DNA of 64,000 nucleotides from Allobosea sp. CRIB-10 (GTDB lineage: Bacteria; Pseudomonadota; Alphaproteobacteria; Rhizobiales; Beijerinckiaceae): the NCBI RefSeq assembly GCF_900112185.1, contig NZ_FOKP01000020.1, positions 59,493 through 123,492 on the forward strand, given 5' to 3'. Shown here piece after piece: positions 16,903-25,784 of this stretch. The notes below the pieces were generated by a model. It worked only from the letters and a program-made list of their open reading frames with translations. It was not told where the DNA came from and ran no database searches. Position numbers and translations under genes: made by a program. The stretch's first letter is position 1; each line of letters starts with the position of its first letter.

Positions 16903-18129
16903 TCAGCGCGACAGGGCGCGGGCGATCTGGGCGTTGGCTTCGCTCAGCGCCTGCTTGGGCTGCATCTGGCCGATCAGCGCGAGCTGGAGATAGTCGCCGA
17001 GAATGGTCTCGACGCGGGCCCACTGGCTGATGCGCGGGCGGGCCTGGGCGACGTTCAGCGCCTCGAGCTGCGCCGGGTACCAGCGATACTTGGCGACGAG
17101 GTCCTTGTCGTTGAACAGCGCGGCGAGCGTGGGCGGATTGCCGGTCTCGAGCGCGATCAGCTTCTGGTTTTCAGGGCTCGTGACGAAGCGGATGAAGTCG
17201 GCGGCGCGCGCCTTGTTCGGCGAATCCGCAGGAATGGCGAGCAGCCAGGCGCCAAGCATCGGCGCCGGCCCCTTGACCTCGCCCGGGGTGGCGACGACCT
17301 CGACCTGGTTCGCGACCTTCGAGGCGTTGCCGTCGAGCGTGCCGGCCCAGGACGACCACATCTCGACCGCGATCGCGGCGCGGCCCTGCTGGATCGCGTC
17401 GCGCAATTCGGTGGCGTTGTAGGTCTCGACGCCCTTCGGCGCGAGCGCCTTGAAGGAGAGGAATTGGGTCAGCGCCTTTTCGGCTGCGGGCGTGTCGAGC
17501 ACGGCCTTGCCGTCGGCGCTCACCACGTCGCCGCCATGCGCCCACAGCACCGGCAGGAAGGAGGTGACGATCGGGTTGCCCTTGATGCCGCGGAAGACCA
17601 GGCCGGAGACGCCCTGCTCCTTGTCCTGGATCACCTGCGCCGCCTTGACGACATCGCTCCAGGTCTTGGGCCGCTCGAAGCCGTGCTTGGCGAGCAGGTC
17701 CTTGCGATAGGCGAACATGGCGATGTTGCCGACGAAGGGCGCGGCATAGAGCTTGCCGTCGTGCTTGGAGACATCCAGCGCCGACTTGACGAACTCACCC
17801 GGCAGGCCGCCGACGGTGCCGAGATCGGTGAGCCAGCCGCGCGCCATGAACTCCGGTGCCCAGATGTCGTCGAGCATGGCGACGTCGGTCGCAGCGGTCT
17901 TCTCGCGCGCGCCGACCGCGAGGCGCTCATAGAGCGGGCCGCCGCCGAGCTCGAGCCGCTCGATCTTCACGTTCGGATTCTTGGCCTGGTAGAGCTCGAC
18001 CATCTTGGCCAGCGCCGGCGCGAAGCCGGCATCGCGCCCGGCGATCACCAGCCGGTCCTGCGCGGCGGCGGGCAGAACGAGCCCGGCCAACATCAACACG
18101 GCGCCGAGCGCCTTACCCATCGTCCTCAT
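16903..18129 (-). CDS. ABC importer periplasmic solute-binding protein (family 1)
   Basis: A 408-residue extracellular solute-binding protein. It has a cleavable signal peptide (GKALGAVLMLAGLVLPAAAQ) and then a type 1 sugar-binding fold: an alternating alpha/beta start, the KTWSDVVKAAQ and VTSFLPVLWAHGGD segments, and FIRFVTSPENQKLIAL near the C-terminus, as in oligosaccharide or glycerol-phosphate binders. The ATG at 18129 follows GGGGGATCGCG. It is the first gene of the importer operon. The ligand is not readable, though a carbohydrate is likely. Confidence 0.92.
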   Translation of the reverse strand: MRTMGKALGAVLMLAGLVLPAAAQDRLVIAGRDAGFAPALAKMVELYQAKNPNVKIERLELGGGPLYERLAVGAREKTAATDVAMLDDIWAPEFMARGWLTDLGTVGGLPGEFVKSALDVSKHDGKLYAAPFVGNIAMFAYRKDLLAKHGFERPKTWSDVVKAAQVIQDKEQGVSGLVFRGIKGNPIVTSFLPVLWAHGGDVVSADGKAVLDTPAAEKALTQFLSFKALAPKGVETYNATELRDAIQQGRAAIAVEMWSSWAGTLDGNASKVANQVEVVATPGEVKGPAPMLGAWLLAIPADSPNKARAADFIRFVTSPENQKLIALETGNPPTLAALFNDKDLVAKYRWYPAQLEALNVAQARPRISQWARVETILGDYLQLALIGQMQPKQALSEANAQIARALSR

Positions 18130-18316
18130 CGCGATCCCCCGTCCGGGTCTCTGCCCGGCCGGGCATTGTGGGAGCGGATGGCTGGCGAGTGCAACAGCTA
18201 TGCGACGATTTTGGAACAATCCCGCGCGGCAACGCGTTCGACTGGTGCTGCGGCACAGCCGCACCGATCATCGGCCGTTGCGACGCGATGGCAGTGCAAC
18301 CGGAGGGGGCTCCACC

Positions 18317-18391
18317 ATGAACAACATCATCTATATCGTCGGCCTGGTCGTCGTCGTCCTCGCGATCCTGTCCTTCCTCGGGCTGCGTTGA
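18317..18391 (+). CDS. 24-residue single-pass membrane peptide
   Basis: ATG at 18317 preceded by GGAGGGGG, TGA at 18389-18391. The peptide starts MNNIIYIVGLVVVVLAIL and ends in FLGLR, so almost the whole protein is one transmembrane helix with a single basic residue at the C-terminus. I recall near-identical 24-residue proteins being common in alphaproteobacteria, but cannot verify that here. Function unknown. It is divergent from the ABC binding-protein gene and is followed by palindromic copy C. Confidence 0.72.
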   Translation: MNNIIYIVGLVVVVLAILSFLGLR

Positions 18392-18423
18392 TCGCAGCCG
18401 CTTGCCCGACGCTGCTCCAGCCC

Positions 18424-18515
18424 ATCATGCTCGCCCTTGTGGCGAGCATCCACGTCTTGAACACCACATTGTATCTGGGAAGACGGGGATGGTCGGGACA
18501 AGCCCGACCATGACG
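18424..18515. repeat. Cruciform-type palindromic element, copy C (inverted)
   Basis: Same element as copies A and B in opposite orientation. The CTCGCCCTTGTGGCGAG hairpin comes first, then the ACGTCTT/AAGACG central stem, then GTCGGGACAAGCCCGAC, ending CATGACG. It lies between the small peptide gene (+) and the helicase gene (-), again a convergent spacer. Confidence 0.86.
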
Positions 18516-18538
18516 ATGAGTCGTAGATTCAGCTTATT

Positions 18539-20623
18539 TCAGCGCTCGTCGCGACGCGGCTTCTTCGCACCGAACGGCTTCTTGCCAGCGAAAGGCTTCT
18601 TTGCTCCGAACGGTTTCTTCTCGCCAAAGCTCTTACCCGCAGGCCGACCCTCGCCGGCGCCGGGACGCTCGCCGCCATGGGGCGCGCCAAAGGGCTTCTT
18701 GCCACCCTCGAACTTGCCGCCCTTGAACTTGCCGGCGAACGGCTTGCCGCCAGGCTCGCCTTTCTTGTCGAAGGAGGGGCGCTCCGGCCGCAGGATCGCG
18801 GTTTCCTCGTAGACAGGCTCGCGGTCGCGCCGTGTCGGATCGTAGGGCTTGGCGCCGAACGGCTTGCGCTTGCCCTCATAGGGCTTTCGCTCGCTCGAAC
18901 GCTCCTCGCGGGCCGGATGGGCGCCGCGCGGCGCATGGCTCGCCTTCTCGCCGAATGGCTTGGCCGCCCGGCGTTCGCCCTCGCCGGCGACCTGCTCGAT
19001 CGTGATCCGATCGCGATCGGGCACGCGCGTCAGCTCGGCGAAGCGCTCGGCGACATCGGCATCGATCTCGACCTTGGTTTCGCGATCGAAGATGCGGATC
19101 GCGCCGACCTCGTCGCGAGTGATCTGGCCGCGCCGGCAGATCATCGGCAGCAGCTTGCGCGGATCGGCGCCGTCCTTGCGGCCGGTGCTCAGGCGGAACC
19201 AGACGGTCTCGCCGCGGGGCCCGGAACGCTCGCCGCGTTCGCGATCACCGGGCGTGCGCTTCTGCGCATAATCCTCGGTGCTGCGGGCCGGCCGGCGCTC
19301 CTCATGGCCGAAATTGGGATCGCCGACCTCCTCGGTCGCCGGCAGGCGCGAGCGATAGACGCGCACCAGCGCCGCGGCGAGCTCCTCGGCAGAGCGCCCG
19401 GCAAGCAGCGCGCCGATCATGCCGGCATCGTCCTCGCCCGCCTCGCCCGAGAGCAGCGGGTCCTGCAGCATGCGCTCCTGGTCGAGCGCGCGGATCTCGT
19501 CCTGCGTCGGCGCGGCGGCCCATTCGGCCTCGGCACCCGCTCCAGCCAGCAGCATCTGCGCCTTGCGCCGGCGCGAGGGCGGCACCAGCAGCGCGCTGAT
19601 GCCCTTCTTGCCGGCCCGGCCGGTGCGGCCGCTGCGATGCTGCATCACCTCTGGATCGTTCGGCAGCTCGGCATGGATGACCAGCGTCAGCCCCGGCAGG
19701 TCGATGCCGCGCGCCGCGACGTCGGTCGCGACGCAGATGCGCGCGCGCCCGTCGCGCAGCGCCTGCAGCGCCGAATTGCGCTCGCTCTGGCTTAGCTCGC
19801 CCGAAAGCGAGACGGCGGCGAAACCACGCTCCAGCAGCGCCGCTTCGAGGTGGCGAACGGCATTGCGGGTATTGCAGAACACCAGCGCGCAGGGCGCGTC
19901 GTAGAAGCGCAGCAGGTTGACGACGGCGAGCTCGCTCTCGCGCGGATAGACGCGGATAGCGCGGTATTCGATGTCGGCATGGCCGCCCACGGTGCCGGCG
20001 ACCTCGATGCGCAGCGCATCGCGCTGATAGCTCTTGGCGAGCGCGATGATCGCCTTCGGCAGCGTCGCCGAGAACAGCAGGCTGCGACGCTCTTCCGGCG
20101 CGGCCTGCAGGATGAATTCGAGATCGTCGCGGAAGCCGAGATCGAGCATCTCGTCGGCCTCGTCGAGCACCACCGCCTTCAGGGCCGAGAGGTCGATCTG
20201 GCGGCGTTCGAGATGATCGCGCAGACGTCCGGGCGTGCCGACCACGATGTGAGCGCCCTCGGCCAGCAGCATTGCCTCGCGGCGCGGGTCCATGCCGCCG
20301 ACGCAGGCGACGATGCGGGCCTTCGCCTCGCCATAGAGCCAGGCGAGCTCGCGCTGGACCTGCAAGGCGAGCTCGCGCGTTGGCGCGACGATCAGCGCCA
20401 GCGGCAGTCCGGCGCGCGGCAGGATTTCGGCCTCGCCGATCAGGTCGGCGCCGAGGGCGAGCCCATAGGCCACCGTCTTGCCCGAGCCGGTCTGCGACGA
20501 GACCAGCAGGTCGCGGCCGGCGGCCGCCTCTTCCAGCACGGCGGCCTGGACGGGGGTCGGCTCGCTATAGTTGCGGTCGGCGAGCGCCCGCGCGAGCGGC
20601 GCGCTCGTGGAGATGAAGGACAT
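18539..20623 (-). CDS. DEAD-box ATP-dependent RNA helicase, DbpA/CsdA-like
   Basis: A 694-residue helicase that remodels RNA, probably in ribosome assembly or mRNA turnover. Motifs in order: Q-motif region (YSEPTPVQ), Walker A SQTGSGKT (43-50), PTRELA (81-86), DEAD (154-157), SAT (185-187) and HRSGRTGRAGKKG in the second RecA domain. A DbpA-type RNA-binding domain follows (KLLPMICRRGQITRDEVGAI). The last ~150 residues are a disordered Lys/Gly/Pro/Phe-rich tail with repeated KKPFGAKKPF units, which probably binds RNA nonspecifically. A cluster of convergent palindromes lies at its 3' end. Confidence 0.95.
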   Translation of the reverse strand: MSFISTSAPLARALADRNYSEPTPVQAAVLEEAAAGRDLLVSSQTGSGKTVAYGLALGADLIGEAEILPRAGLPLALIVAPTRELALQVQRELAWLYGEAKARIVACVGGMDPRREAMLLAEGAHIVVGTPGRLRDHLERRQIDLSALKAVVLDEADEMLDLGFRDDLEFILQAAPEERRSLLFSATLPKAIIALAKSYQRDALRIEVAGTVGGHADIEYRAIRVYPRESELAVVNLLRFYDAPCALVFCNTRNAVRHLEAALLERGFAAVSLSGELSQSERNSALQALRDGRARICVATDVAARGIDLPGLTLVIHAELPNDPEVMQHRSGRTGRAGKKGISALLVPPSRRRKAQMLLAGAGAEAEWAAAPTQDEIRALDQERMLQDPLLSGEAGEDDAGMIGALLAGRSAEELAAALVRVYRSRLPATEEVGDPNFGHEERRPARSTEDYAQKRTPGDRERGERSGPRGETVWFRLSTGRKDGADPRKLLPMICRRGQITRDEVGAIRIFDRETKVEIDADVAERFAELTRVPDRDRITIEQVAGEGERRAAKPFGEKASHAPRGAHPAREERSSERKPYEGKRKPFGAKPYDPTRRDREPVYEETAILRPERPSFDKKGEPGGKPFAGKFKGGKFEGGKKPFGAPHGGERPGAGEGRPAGKSFGEKKPFGAKKPFAGKKPFGAKKPRRDER

Positions 20624-20856
20624 CGATGTCAGGCCTTAAAGCGGGGCTGGCGGGTCGGCAGCACGCAGAACGAGGGGCGGCGCCGGACGCGGCACCGCGA
20701 TATTGCGCTGCACATAAAGGAAAACGCGGAAAAAGGGAATGCAGCATCGGCCGATCGCGTATGCGGCAGCGGAGACCGGGCATGCCACCCGCTCCGTTGC
20801 CCGCAGCGAGAGCCGCGTGATCTAAGCAGGCATCACCGGAGTGGAGATCGACGGAT

Positions 20857-21675
20857 ATGAGCGAGACCTGGCGGCGTTTCGGTTCCTACGACGTGCTCAT
20901 CCTGGACGATGGCGTCTTCGAAGCGCCGCTCGACGTCCTGATCCATGCCGAAGGCGAAGCCGCCCGAGACGAGGCCGTGGCGCGCTGGGGCAAACCGAAG
21001 GTCAGCATCCCCGTTAACTGCTTCGCCTTGAAAGGCGCAGACGGGATCACCCTGGTCGATGCCGGCACCGGCCCATCCTGGGGCGAGGCGATGGGCCACG
21101 CGCCCGCCGCCATGGCCAAGGCGGGCATTGCTCCCGAGCAGGTCGAGCGTGTGCTGATCACGCATCTCCATGGCGACCATGCGCTCGGCCTGTTCGATGG
21201 CGATCGCGCCCGTTTTCCAGAAGCGGAGATCGTCGTACCCGAGGCCGATTTCGCTTTCTTCGGCGACGAGGCCAAGCGCGCGCAGACACCGCAGAACCGG
21301 CAGGGCGGCTTTGCCGTCACGGCGGCGGTGAAGAAGCACTATGCCGGCCGCATCCATTCCGCCCCGGTCGGCAGGGTGCGGCCCGGCATCACGCTGATCC
21401 CGCTGCCCGGCCACACCGCCGGCCATGGTGGCTATCTGATCGAAGGCGACGCCCCCCTACTGCTCTGGGGCGACGCGCTGCATCTCTCCGACCTGCAGGC
21501 CGCCGATCCCGACATCGGTTTCGTCTACGATTTCGACGCTGCCGCCGCCCGCGCCTCGCGCCGCACCATCCTCGAACGCGCGGCGCACGAAGGCTGGATT
21601 GTATCCGGCGGCCATATCGAGGGCTTCAGGCGCGTCGTCGAGAGTGACGCGGGGTACGAACTAATTCCGGCCTGA
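20857..21675 (+). CDS. MBL-fold metallo-hydrolase
   Basis: A 272-residue cytosolic metallo-beta-lactamase-fold enzyme. HLHGDH (103-108) is the zinc signature, and GHTAGHGGYL, WGDALH and SGGHI supply the remaining ligands. No signal peptide. It resembles lactonase- or glyoxalase-II-like MBL proteins, but the substrate is not evident. It is encoded alone, divergent from the helicase gene (232-bp spacer with no recognisable signal) and convergent with recN only 5 bp away. Confidence 0.9.
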   Translation: MSETWRRFGSYDVLILDDGVFEAPLDVLIHAEGEAARDEAVARWGKPKVSIPVNCFALKGADGITLVDAGTGPSWGEAMGHAPAAMAKAGIAPEQVERVLITHLHGDHALGLFDGDRARFPEAEIVVPEADFAFFGDEAKRAQTPQNRQGGFAVTAAVKKHYAGRIHSAPVGRVRPGITLIPLPGHTAGHGGYLIEGDAPLLLWGDALHLSDLQAADPDIGFVYDFDAAAARASRRTILERAAHEGWIVSGGHIEGFRRVVESDAGYELIPA

Positions 21676-21679
21676 TCGG

Positions 21680-23368
21680 CTAGCCGCGTATTCCGGCCGC
21701 ATCGAGCAGCTTGCCGGCCGCTGCCCGCGCCTCCTCGGTGATCGAGGCGCCGGCGAGCATGCGGGCGATCTCCTCGCGACGCGTTCCGTCCTGCAAGGGC
21801 GAGACGCGGGTGACGGTGCGCTCGTCGGCGCCCTGCCCGCCATCGGCCGATTTGGCAATCAGGAAATGCTGGCCGGCCTTGGCCGCGACCTGCGGCGCAT
21901 GCGTCACCGAGATCACCTGCACCCGCGCCGCCAATCGCGCCAGCCGTTCGCCGATCGCATCCGCGACCGCGCCGCCGACGCCGGTGTCGATCTCGTCGAA
22001 GACCAGGGTCGGGGCCGAGCCGCGCTCGGCCAGCACCACCTTCAACGCCAGCATGAAGCGTGAGAGCTCGCCGCCCGAGGCGACCTTCATCATCGGCCCG
22101 GGCCGTGTGCCCGGATTGGTCTCGACCCAGAACTCGACGCGGTCGAGCCCCTCCGGCCCGCGCGCATCGGGATCGCTGTCGATTTGCGTGATGAACCGCG
22201 CCCGCTCCAGCTTGAGCGGCGGCAGCTCCGCCTTCACCGCGGCGTCGAGCGCCGAAGCGGCGCGGATGCGCCCGGCCGAGAGCGCCGTCGCCAGCGTGAC
22301 ATAGGCCGCCTCGGCCTCGGCGAGCTCGGCTTCCAGCCGCTTCAGCGAGCCTTCGCTCTCATCGAGCGCAGCGAGATCGGCCGCCATGGTCTCGGCGAGT
22401 GCCGGCAGCGCATCGACAGGCACGTCGAACTTGCGCGCCGCGGCGCGCAGCGCGAACAGCCGCTCCTCGACGCGCTCCAGCAGGCGCGGATCGAATTCGG
22501 CAGCCCGCACCGCCGCCTGCAGGGTTTCGCCGGCCTCCTCCAGCGCGACCACCGCCGTGGTCAGCGCGGCGATCGACGGATCGACCAGCTCCGGTGCCTG
22601 GCTCGCGCGTCGCTCCAGCCGGCGCAGCACGCCGGACAAAGCAGCGACCGGCGACGCGTTGCCGCCGACCGCCTCGAACGCCTCGATGATGTCGCGCGCC
22701 ACCTTCTCGGCCGACATCATGCCCTGGCGCTTGGCGGCGAGCGCCTCTTCCTCACCGGGCTCGGGCGCGAGCTTGCCGAGCTCGGCCACGGCATGGCGCA
22801 GGAAATCGGCCTCCTTGCGCGCGGTCTCGACCCGGATGCGCTGGCTCTGCAGGGCCTGTCGCGCCTTCTTCAGCGTCTCGCTGGCGCGGGCGACCTCGAC
22901 CGCCTGCTCGGTCAATTCGCCGAATCCGTCGAGGATGGTGCGATGCTGGGCCGGGTCGGTCAGCGCGCGGTCGTCATGCTGGCCGTGGATTTCGACGAGC
23001 GCCGCGCCGATCATGCGCAGGATCTGGACGCTGACCGGCTGGTCGTTGACGAAGGCGCGTGTGCGCCCGTCGGCATATTGCACGCGGCGCAGGATCAGGT
23101 CGCCGTCGGTGTCGATCTCCTGCGCCTGGGCAAGCGCCCGCGCCGGATGCGACATCGGCAGATCGAAAACGGCGCTGACCTGCCCTTGCGTCTCGCCATG
23201 GCGCACCAATCCGCCATCGCCGCGGGAGCCCAGCGCCAGCGCAAAACCATCGAGCAGGATCGACTTGCCGGCGCCGGTCTCGCCGGTCAGCACGCTGAGA
23301 CCGTCCTCGAAACCCAGGTCGAGCCGGTCGATCAGAACGATGTCGCGGATCGAGAGCTGAGCGAGCAT
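21680..23368 (-). CDS. recN: DNA repair protein RecN
   Basis: SMC-like ATPase acting early in double-strand break repair. The 562-residue protein has Walker A GETGAGKS (29-36), a long coiled-coil middle (EVARASETLKKARQALQSQR and on), the ABC signature SGGELSRFMLALK and Walker B LVFDEIDTGVGG near the C-terminus, with the distal His in VISVTHAPQVA. It follows bamD by about 60 bp on the same strand, the usual alphaproteobacterial neighbour. Confidence 0.97.
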   Translation of the reverse strand: MLAQLSIRDIVLIDRLDLGFEDGLSVLTGETGAGKSILLDGFALALGSRGDGGLVRHGETQGQVSAVFDLPMSHPARALAQAQEIDTDGDLILRRVQYADGRTRAFVNDQPVSVQILRMIGAALVEIHGQHDDRALTDPAQHRTILDGFGELTEQAVEVARASETLKKARQALQSQRIRVETARKEADFLRHAVAELGKLAPEPGEEEALAAKRQGMMSAEKVARDIIEAFEAVGGNASPVAALSGVLRRLERRASQAPELVDPSIAALTTAVVALEEAGETLQAAVRAAEFDPRLLERVEERLFALRAAARKFDVPVDALPALAETMAADLAALDESEGSLKRLEAELAEAEAAYVTLATALSAGRIRAASALDAAVKAELPPLKLERARFITQIDSDPDARGPEGLDRVEFWVETNPGTRPGPMMKVASGGELSRFMLALKVVLAERGSAPTLVFDEIDTGVGGAVADAIGERLARLAARVQVISVTHAPQVAAKAGQHFLIAKSADGGQGADERTVTRVSPLQDGTRREEIARMLAGASITEEARAAAGKLLDAAGIRG

Positions 23369-23427
23369 GCAACTCAGTTCCCTTGTGCCGGCAGGAGATG
23401 ACCTCGCCGGGGCACCAGCAGACCGAC

Positions 23428-24342
23428 TTAGAGACGGCCGAGACCGGTCAACCCGACGACGGCGCGCGTGAAGCCGTTGAAGGCGCGGCTGATATAGGAG
23501 CCGCGATCCTCGCGTGGCTGCAGGCCGCCGCTCTCCAGGAGCGTATAGGCGTCCTTGTACCAGGGGCTGTCAGGGAAGTTGTGGCCGAGCACCGCGGCGG
23601 CGGTCTGCGCCTCGTTGGTGATGCCGAGCGCCATATAGGCCTCGGTCAGGCGCATCAGCGCCTCCTCGACATGGCGCGTGGTCTGATACTTGGTGATGAC
23701 GTCACGGAAACGACCGACGGCGCCGGTGTAATTGCGCTTCTCGAGATAGAAGCGGCCGACATTCATCTCCTTGCCGGCGAGCTGGTCGCGCGCGACCAGC
23801 ATCTTCTCGCGCACGTCGATGACGTATTCCGACTTCGGATAGCGGTCGAGCAGCTCCTGCATCGCGCGCAGCGCCTGGTCGGTGCGCTCCTGGTCGCGCG
23901 TCGCGTCCGGGATCTGGTTGTAATAGGACATCGCCAGGATGTACTGCGCGTAGGCCGCATCCGGGCTCGCCGGGTTCTGCGCCAGGAAGCGCTTCGAGGC
24001 GGTGATCGCGTCGTCGTATTTGGCCGCCTCGTAATTGGCGTAGGCGGCCATGATCAGGCCGCGCTTCGAATAGGGCGAGAACGGCGCCTGCTTGTCGATT
24101 TCCTCGAACTTCTTGTTCGCGCCCTCGGTGTCGCCGTTCTGCAGACGGGCGAGGCCCTCATTGTAGAGCTTGTCGGCCGGAACCTCGGGCAGCACCTCGG
24201 GCTTGTAGGTCTCGGGCCGGTCGAACGGGTTGAGCGCGCTCATCGTGTCGCAGCCGCCGAGCGCCGCCGCGAGGGCGAAGGCCAGCGCGAGGCGCTTGCC
24301 GCCGCTGGTCGATTCGCCGGAGTTGAATGTCTTCAGCCGCAT
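23428..24342 (-). CDS. bamD: Outer membrane assembly lipoprotein BamD
   Basis: Essential lipoprotein of the BAM complex that inserts beta-barrel proteins into the outer membrane. From the ATG at 24342 it is 304 residues: a signal peptide ending in the lipobox LGGC with acylated Cys31, then TPR units (LYNEGLARLQNGDTEGANKK, YANYEAAKYDDAITASKRFL, AYAQYILAMSYY). A GTG nine bases upstream is an alternative start. It lies between lpxC and recN, as in other alphaproteobacteria. Confidence 0.96.
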   Translation of the reverse strand: MRLKTFNSGESTSGGKRLALAFALAAALGGCDTMSALNPFDRPETYKPEVLPEVPADKLYNEGLARLQNGDTEGANKKFEEIDKQAPFSPYSKRGLIMAAYANYEAAKYDDAITASKRFLAQNPASPDAAYAQYILAMSYYNQIPDATRDQERTDQALRAMQELLDRYPKSEYVIDVREKMLVARDQLAGKEMNVGRFYLEKRNYTGAVGRFRDVITKYQTTRHVEEALMRLTEAYMALGITNEAQTAAAVLGHNFPDSPWYKDAYTLLESGGLQPREDRGSYISRAFNGFTRAVVGLTGLGRL

Positions 24343-24519
24343 GACGCTCACTTCATCCGTCCTTGTGACGCCCTTCGAAAGAGCGCGCGAAATGGCTTTA
24401 TCCCAGAAGCAGCCTTTTCGCCAAGCGTGACGGGCGCTTCATGCAGTGCAATCGCCGTTTCCAACAGGAAGCGGGCGAATGCAAGGCGTGGCGTCGCGTA
24501 ATACCCTGCTTAGAGCGTC

Positions 24520-25467
24520 TCAGTGCAGATCGGGCGCGAGAGCGGCAGGCACCGGACCGGCCGCCATCTGCACTGCGTGGTGGGCGTAGACCGGCTGAGC
24601 CTCGACGATCGCGTAGTTCGCGCGGTCGGCGAACAGGGCCTCTAGGATGCGAACGTTCATGCGATGACCGCCGCAATAGGAGCGGAACTCGCCGAGAATC
24701 GGATAACCGGCCAGCGCGAGATCGCCTACCGCGTCGAGGACCTTGTGCCGCACGAACTCGTCGGCGTAGCGCAGGCCTTCGGGGTTGATCACCTTGTCGT
24801 CGCCGATCGCGACGGTGTTGTCGAGCGAGGCGCCGAGCGCAAAGCCCGCCTTCCAGAGCTGCTCGACGTCGCGCATGAAGCCGAAGGTGCGGGCGCGGGA
24901 AATCTCGCGGGCATAAGCCTCGGGATCGAGGTCGAAGATCTTGCGCTGGCGGCCGATCGCCTTGGTGTCGAAGTCGATCTCGACATCGAGACGGAAACCG
25001 CTCTCCGACGGCGCCAGCTCGGCGAAGGCGCGGCCATGCTCGATCCGCACCGGACGCAGGACCTTGAGGTAGCGGCGGGTCGCGCCGAGCGCGACCAGAC
25101 CGGTCGATTCGATCGCGGCGACGAACTCGGCGGCGCTGCCGTCCATGATCGGCATTTCCGGACCATCGATCTCGATCAGCACATTGTCGAGGCCGAGGCC
25201 GGCGCAGGCCGACATCAGATGCTCGATCGTGGCGACCGAACCGGAGGCCTGGTCGCCGATCACCGTGCACAGCTCGGTGGCGCTGACCTTGTTGTGACGC
25301 GCGTGGATCAGCTGCTCATGGCCGCCTTCGAGGCCCTTGCGCAGGAAGACGACGCCGGAATTCGCAGTGGACGGCCGCAGGGTCAGGCAGGCGGGAGCCC
25401 CGGAATGAACGCCGATGCCTTGCAGGGTCACGGGCGAGCGAAGGGTCGTCTGCCGTTCAGCCATCAT
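24520..25467 (-). CDS. lpxC: UDP-3-O-acyl-N-acetylglucosamine deacetylase
   Basis: Zinc amidase that commits to lipid A synthesis; cytosolic. About 315 residues from the tandem ATG-ATG at 25467. Zinc ligands are H83 (ATIEHLMSA), H241 and D245 (VRHKVLDAVGDL), and the catalytic His is H268 (GGHRMN). It follows ftsZ as in related genomes but is separated from it by a strong terminator, so it must have its own promoter. The 5' leader holds two perfect palindromes. No clear Shine-Dalgarno is seen. Confidence 0.97.
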   Translation of the reverse strand: MMAERQTTLRSPVTLQGIGVHSGAPACLTLRPSTANSGVVFLRKGLEGGHEQLIHARHNKVSATELCTVIGDQASGSVATIEHLMSACAGLGLDNVLIEIDGPEMPIMDGSAAEFVAAIESTGLVALGATRRYLKVLRPVRIEHGRAFAELAPSESGFRLDVEIDFDTKAIGRQRKIFDLDPEAYAREISRARTFGFMRDVEQLWKAGFALGASLDNTVAIGDDKVINPEGLRYADEFVRHKVLDAVGDLALAGYPILGEFRSYCGGHRMNVRILEALFADRANYAIVEAQPVYAHHAVQMAAGPVPAALAPDLH

Positions 25468-25562
25468 ACTCAGTATCCGTCTCGAGCGCGACGATCCTCG
25501 GGTCGGCGCCTTGCGGCGCAACCTGTTCGACGATCGACGCGGTTCCCTGATTTGTAGCGAAC

Positions 25563-25661
25563 TCGGGATTAATCCCGAATCCCCTTACTCGGTGATGCGC
25601 TGCAAGATACGCGCAGGCGCATTGGCTTCAAAATCACGCTTTCTTTCGCTCTGTAACAGAG
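25563..25661 (-). promoter_or_regulatory. lpxC leader with two perfect palindromes
   Basis: TCGGGATTAATCCCGA (25563-25578) is a perfect 16-bp palindrome about 100 bp upstream of lpxC. CTCTGT-A-ACAGAG (25649-25661) is a second. Upstream of both, on the minus strand, TATAAC overlaps the AT-rich patch near 25662-25670 and could be a -10 element. The whole stretch is much more AT-rich than its surroundings. Regulation by these sites is inferred. Confidence 0.45.
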
Positions 25662-25720
25662 GTTATAGAGCCAGAAAATCTTAACCATCTGCTTGATGTA
25701 TATGGTTTTTCAGACGTAAA

Positions 25721-25754
25721 AAAAGGCCCGGCGGAGCGATCCGCCGGGCCTTTT
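25721..25754 (-). terminator. Strong intrinsic terminator after ftsZ
   Basis: AAAAGGCCCGGCGG (25721-25734) and its exact complement (25741-25754) form a 14-bp stem with a 6-base loop. On the minus strand the stem ends in a run of seven U. It lies 30 bp past the ftsZ stop and separates the ddl-ftsQAZ operon from lpxC. It is also U-rich in the other direction. Confidence 0.93.
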
Positions 25755-25784
25755 GTTTAAAGCGGTCGAGCCGAGCCGGAAAGC

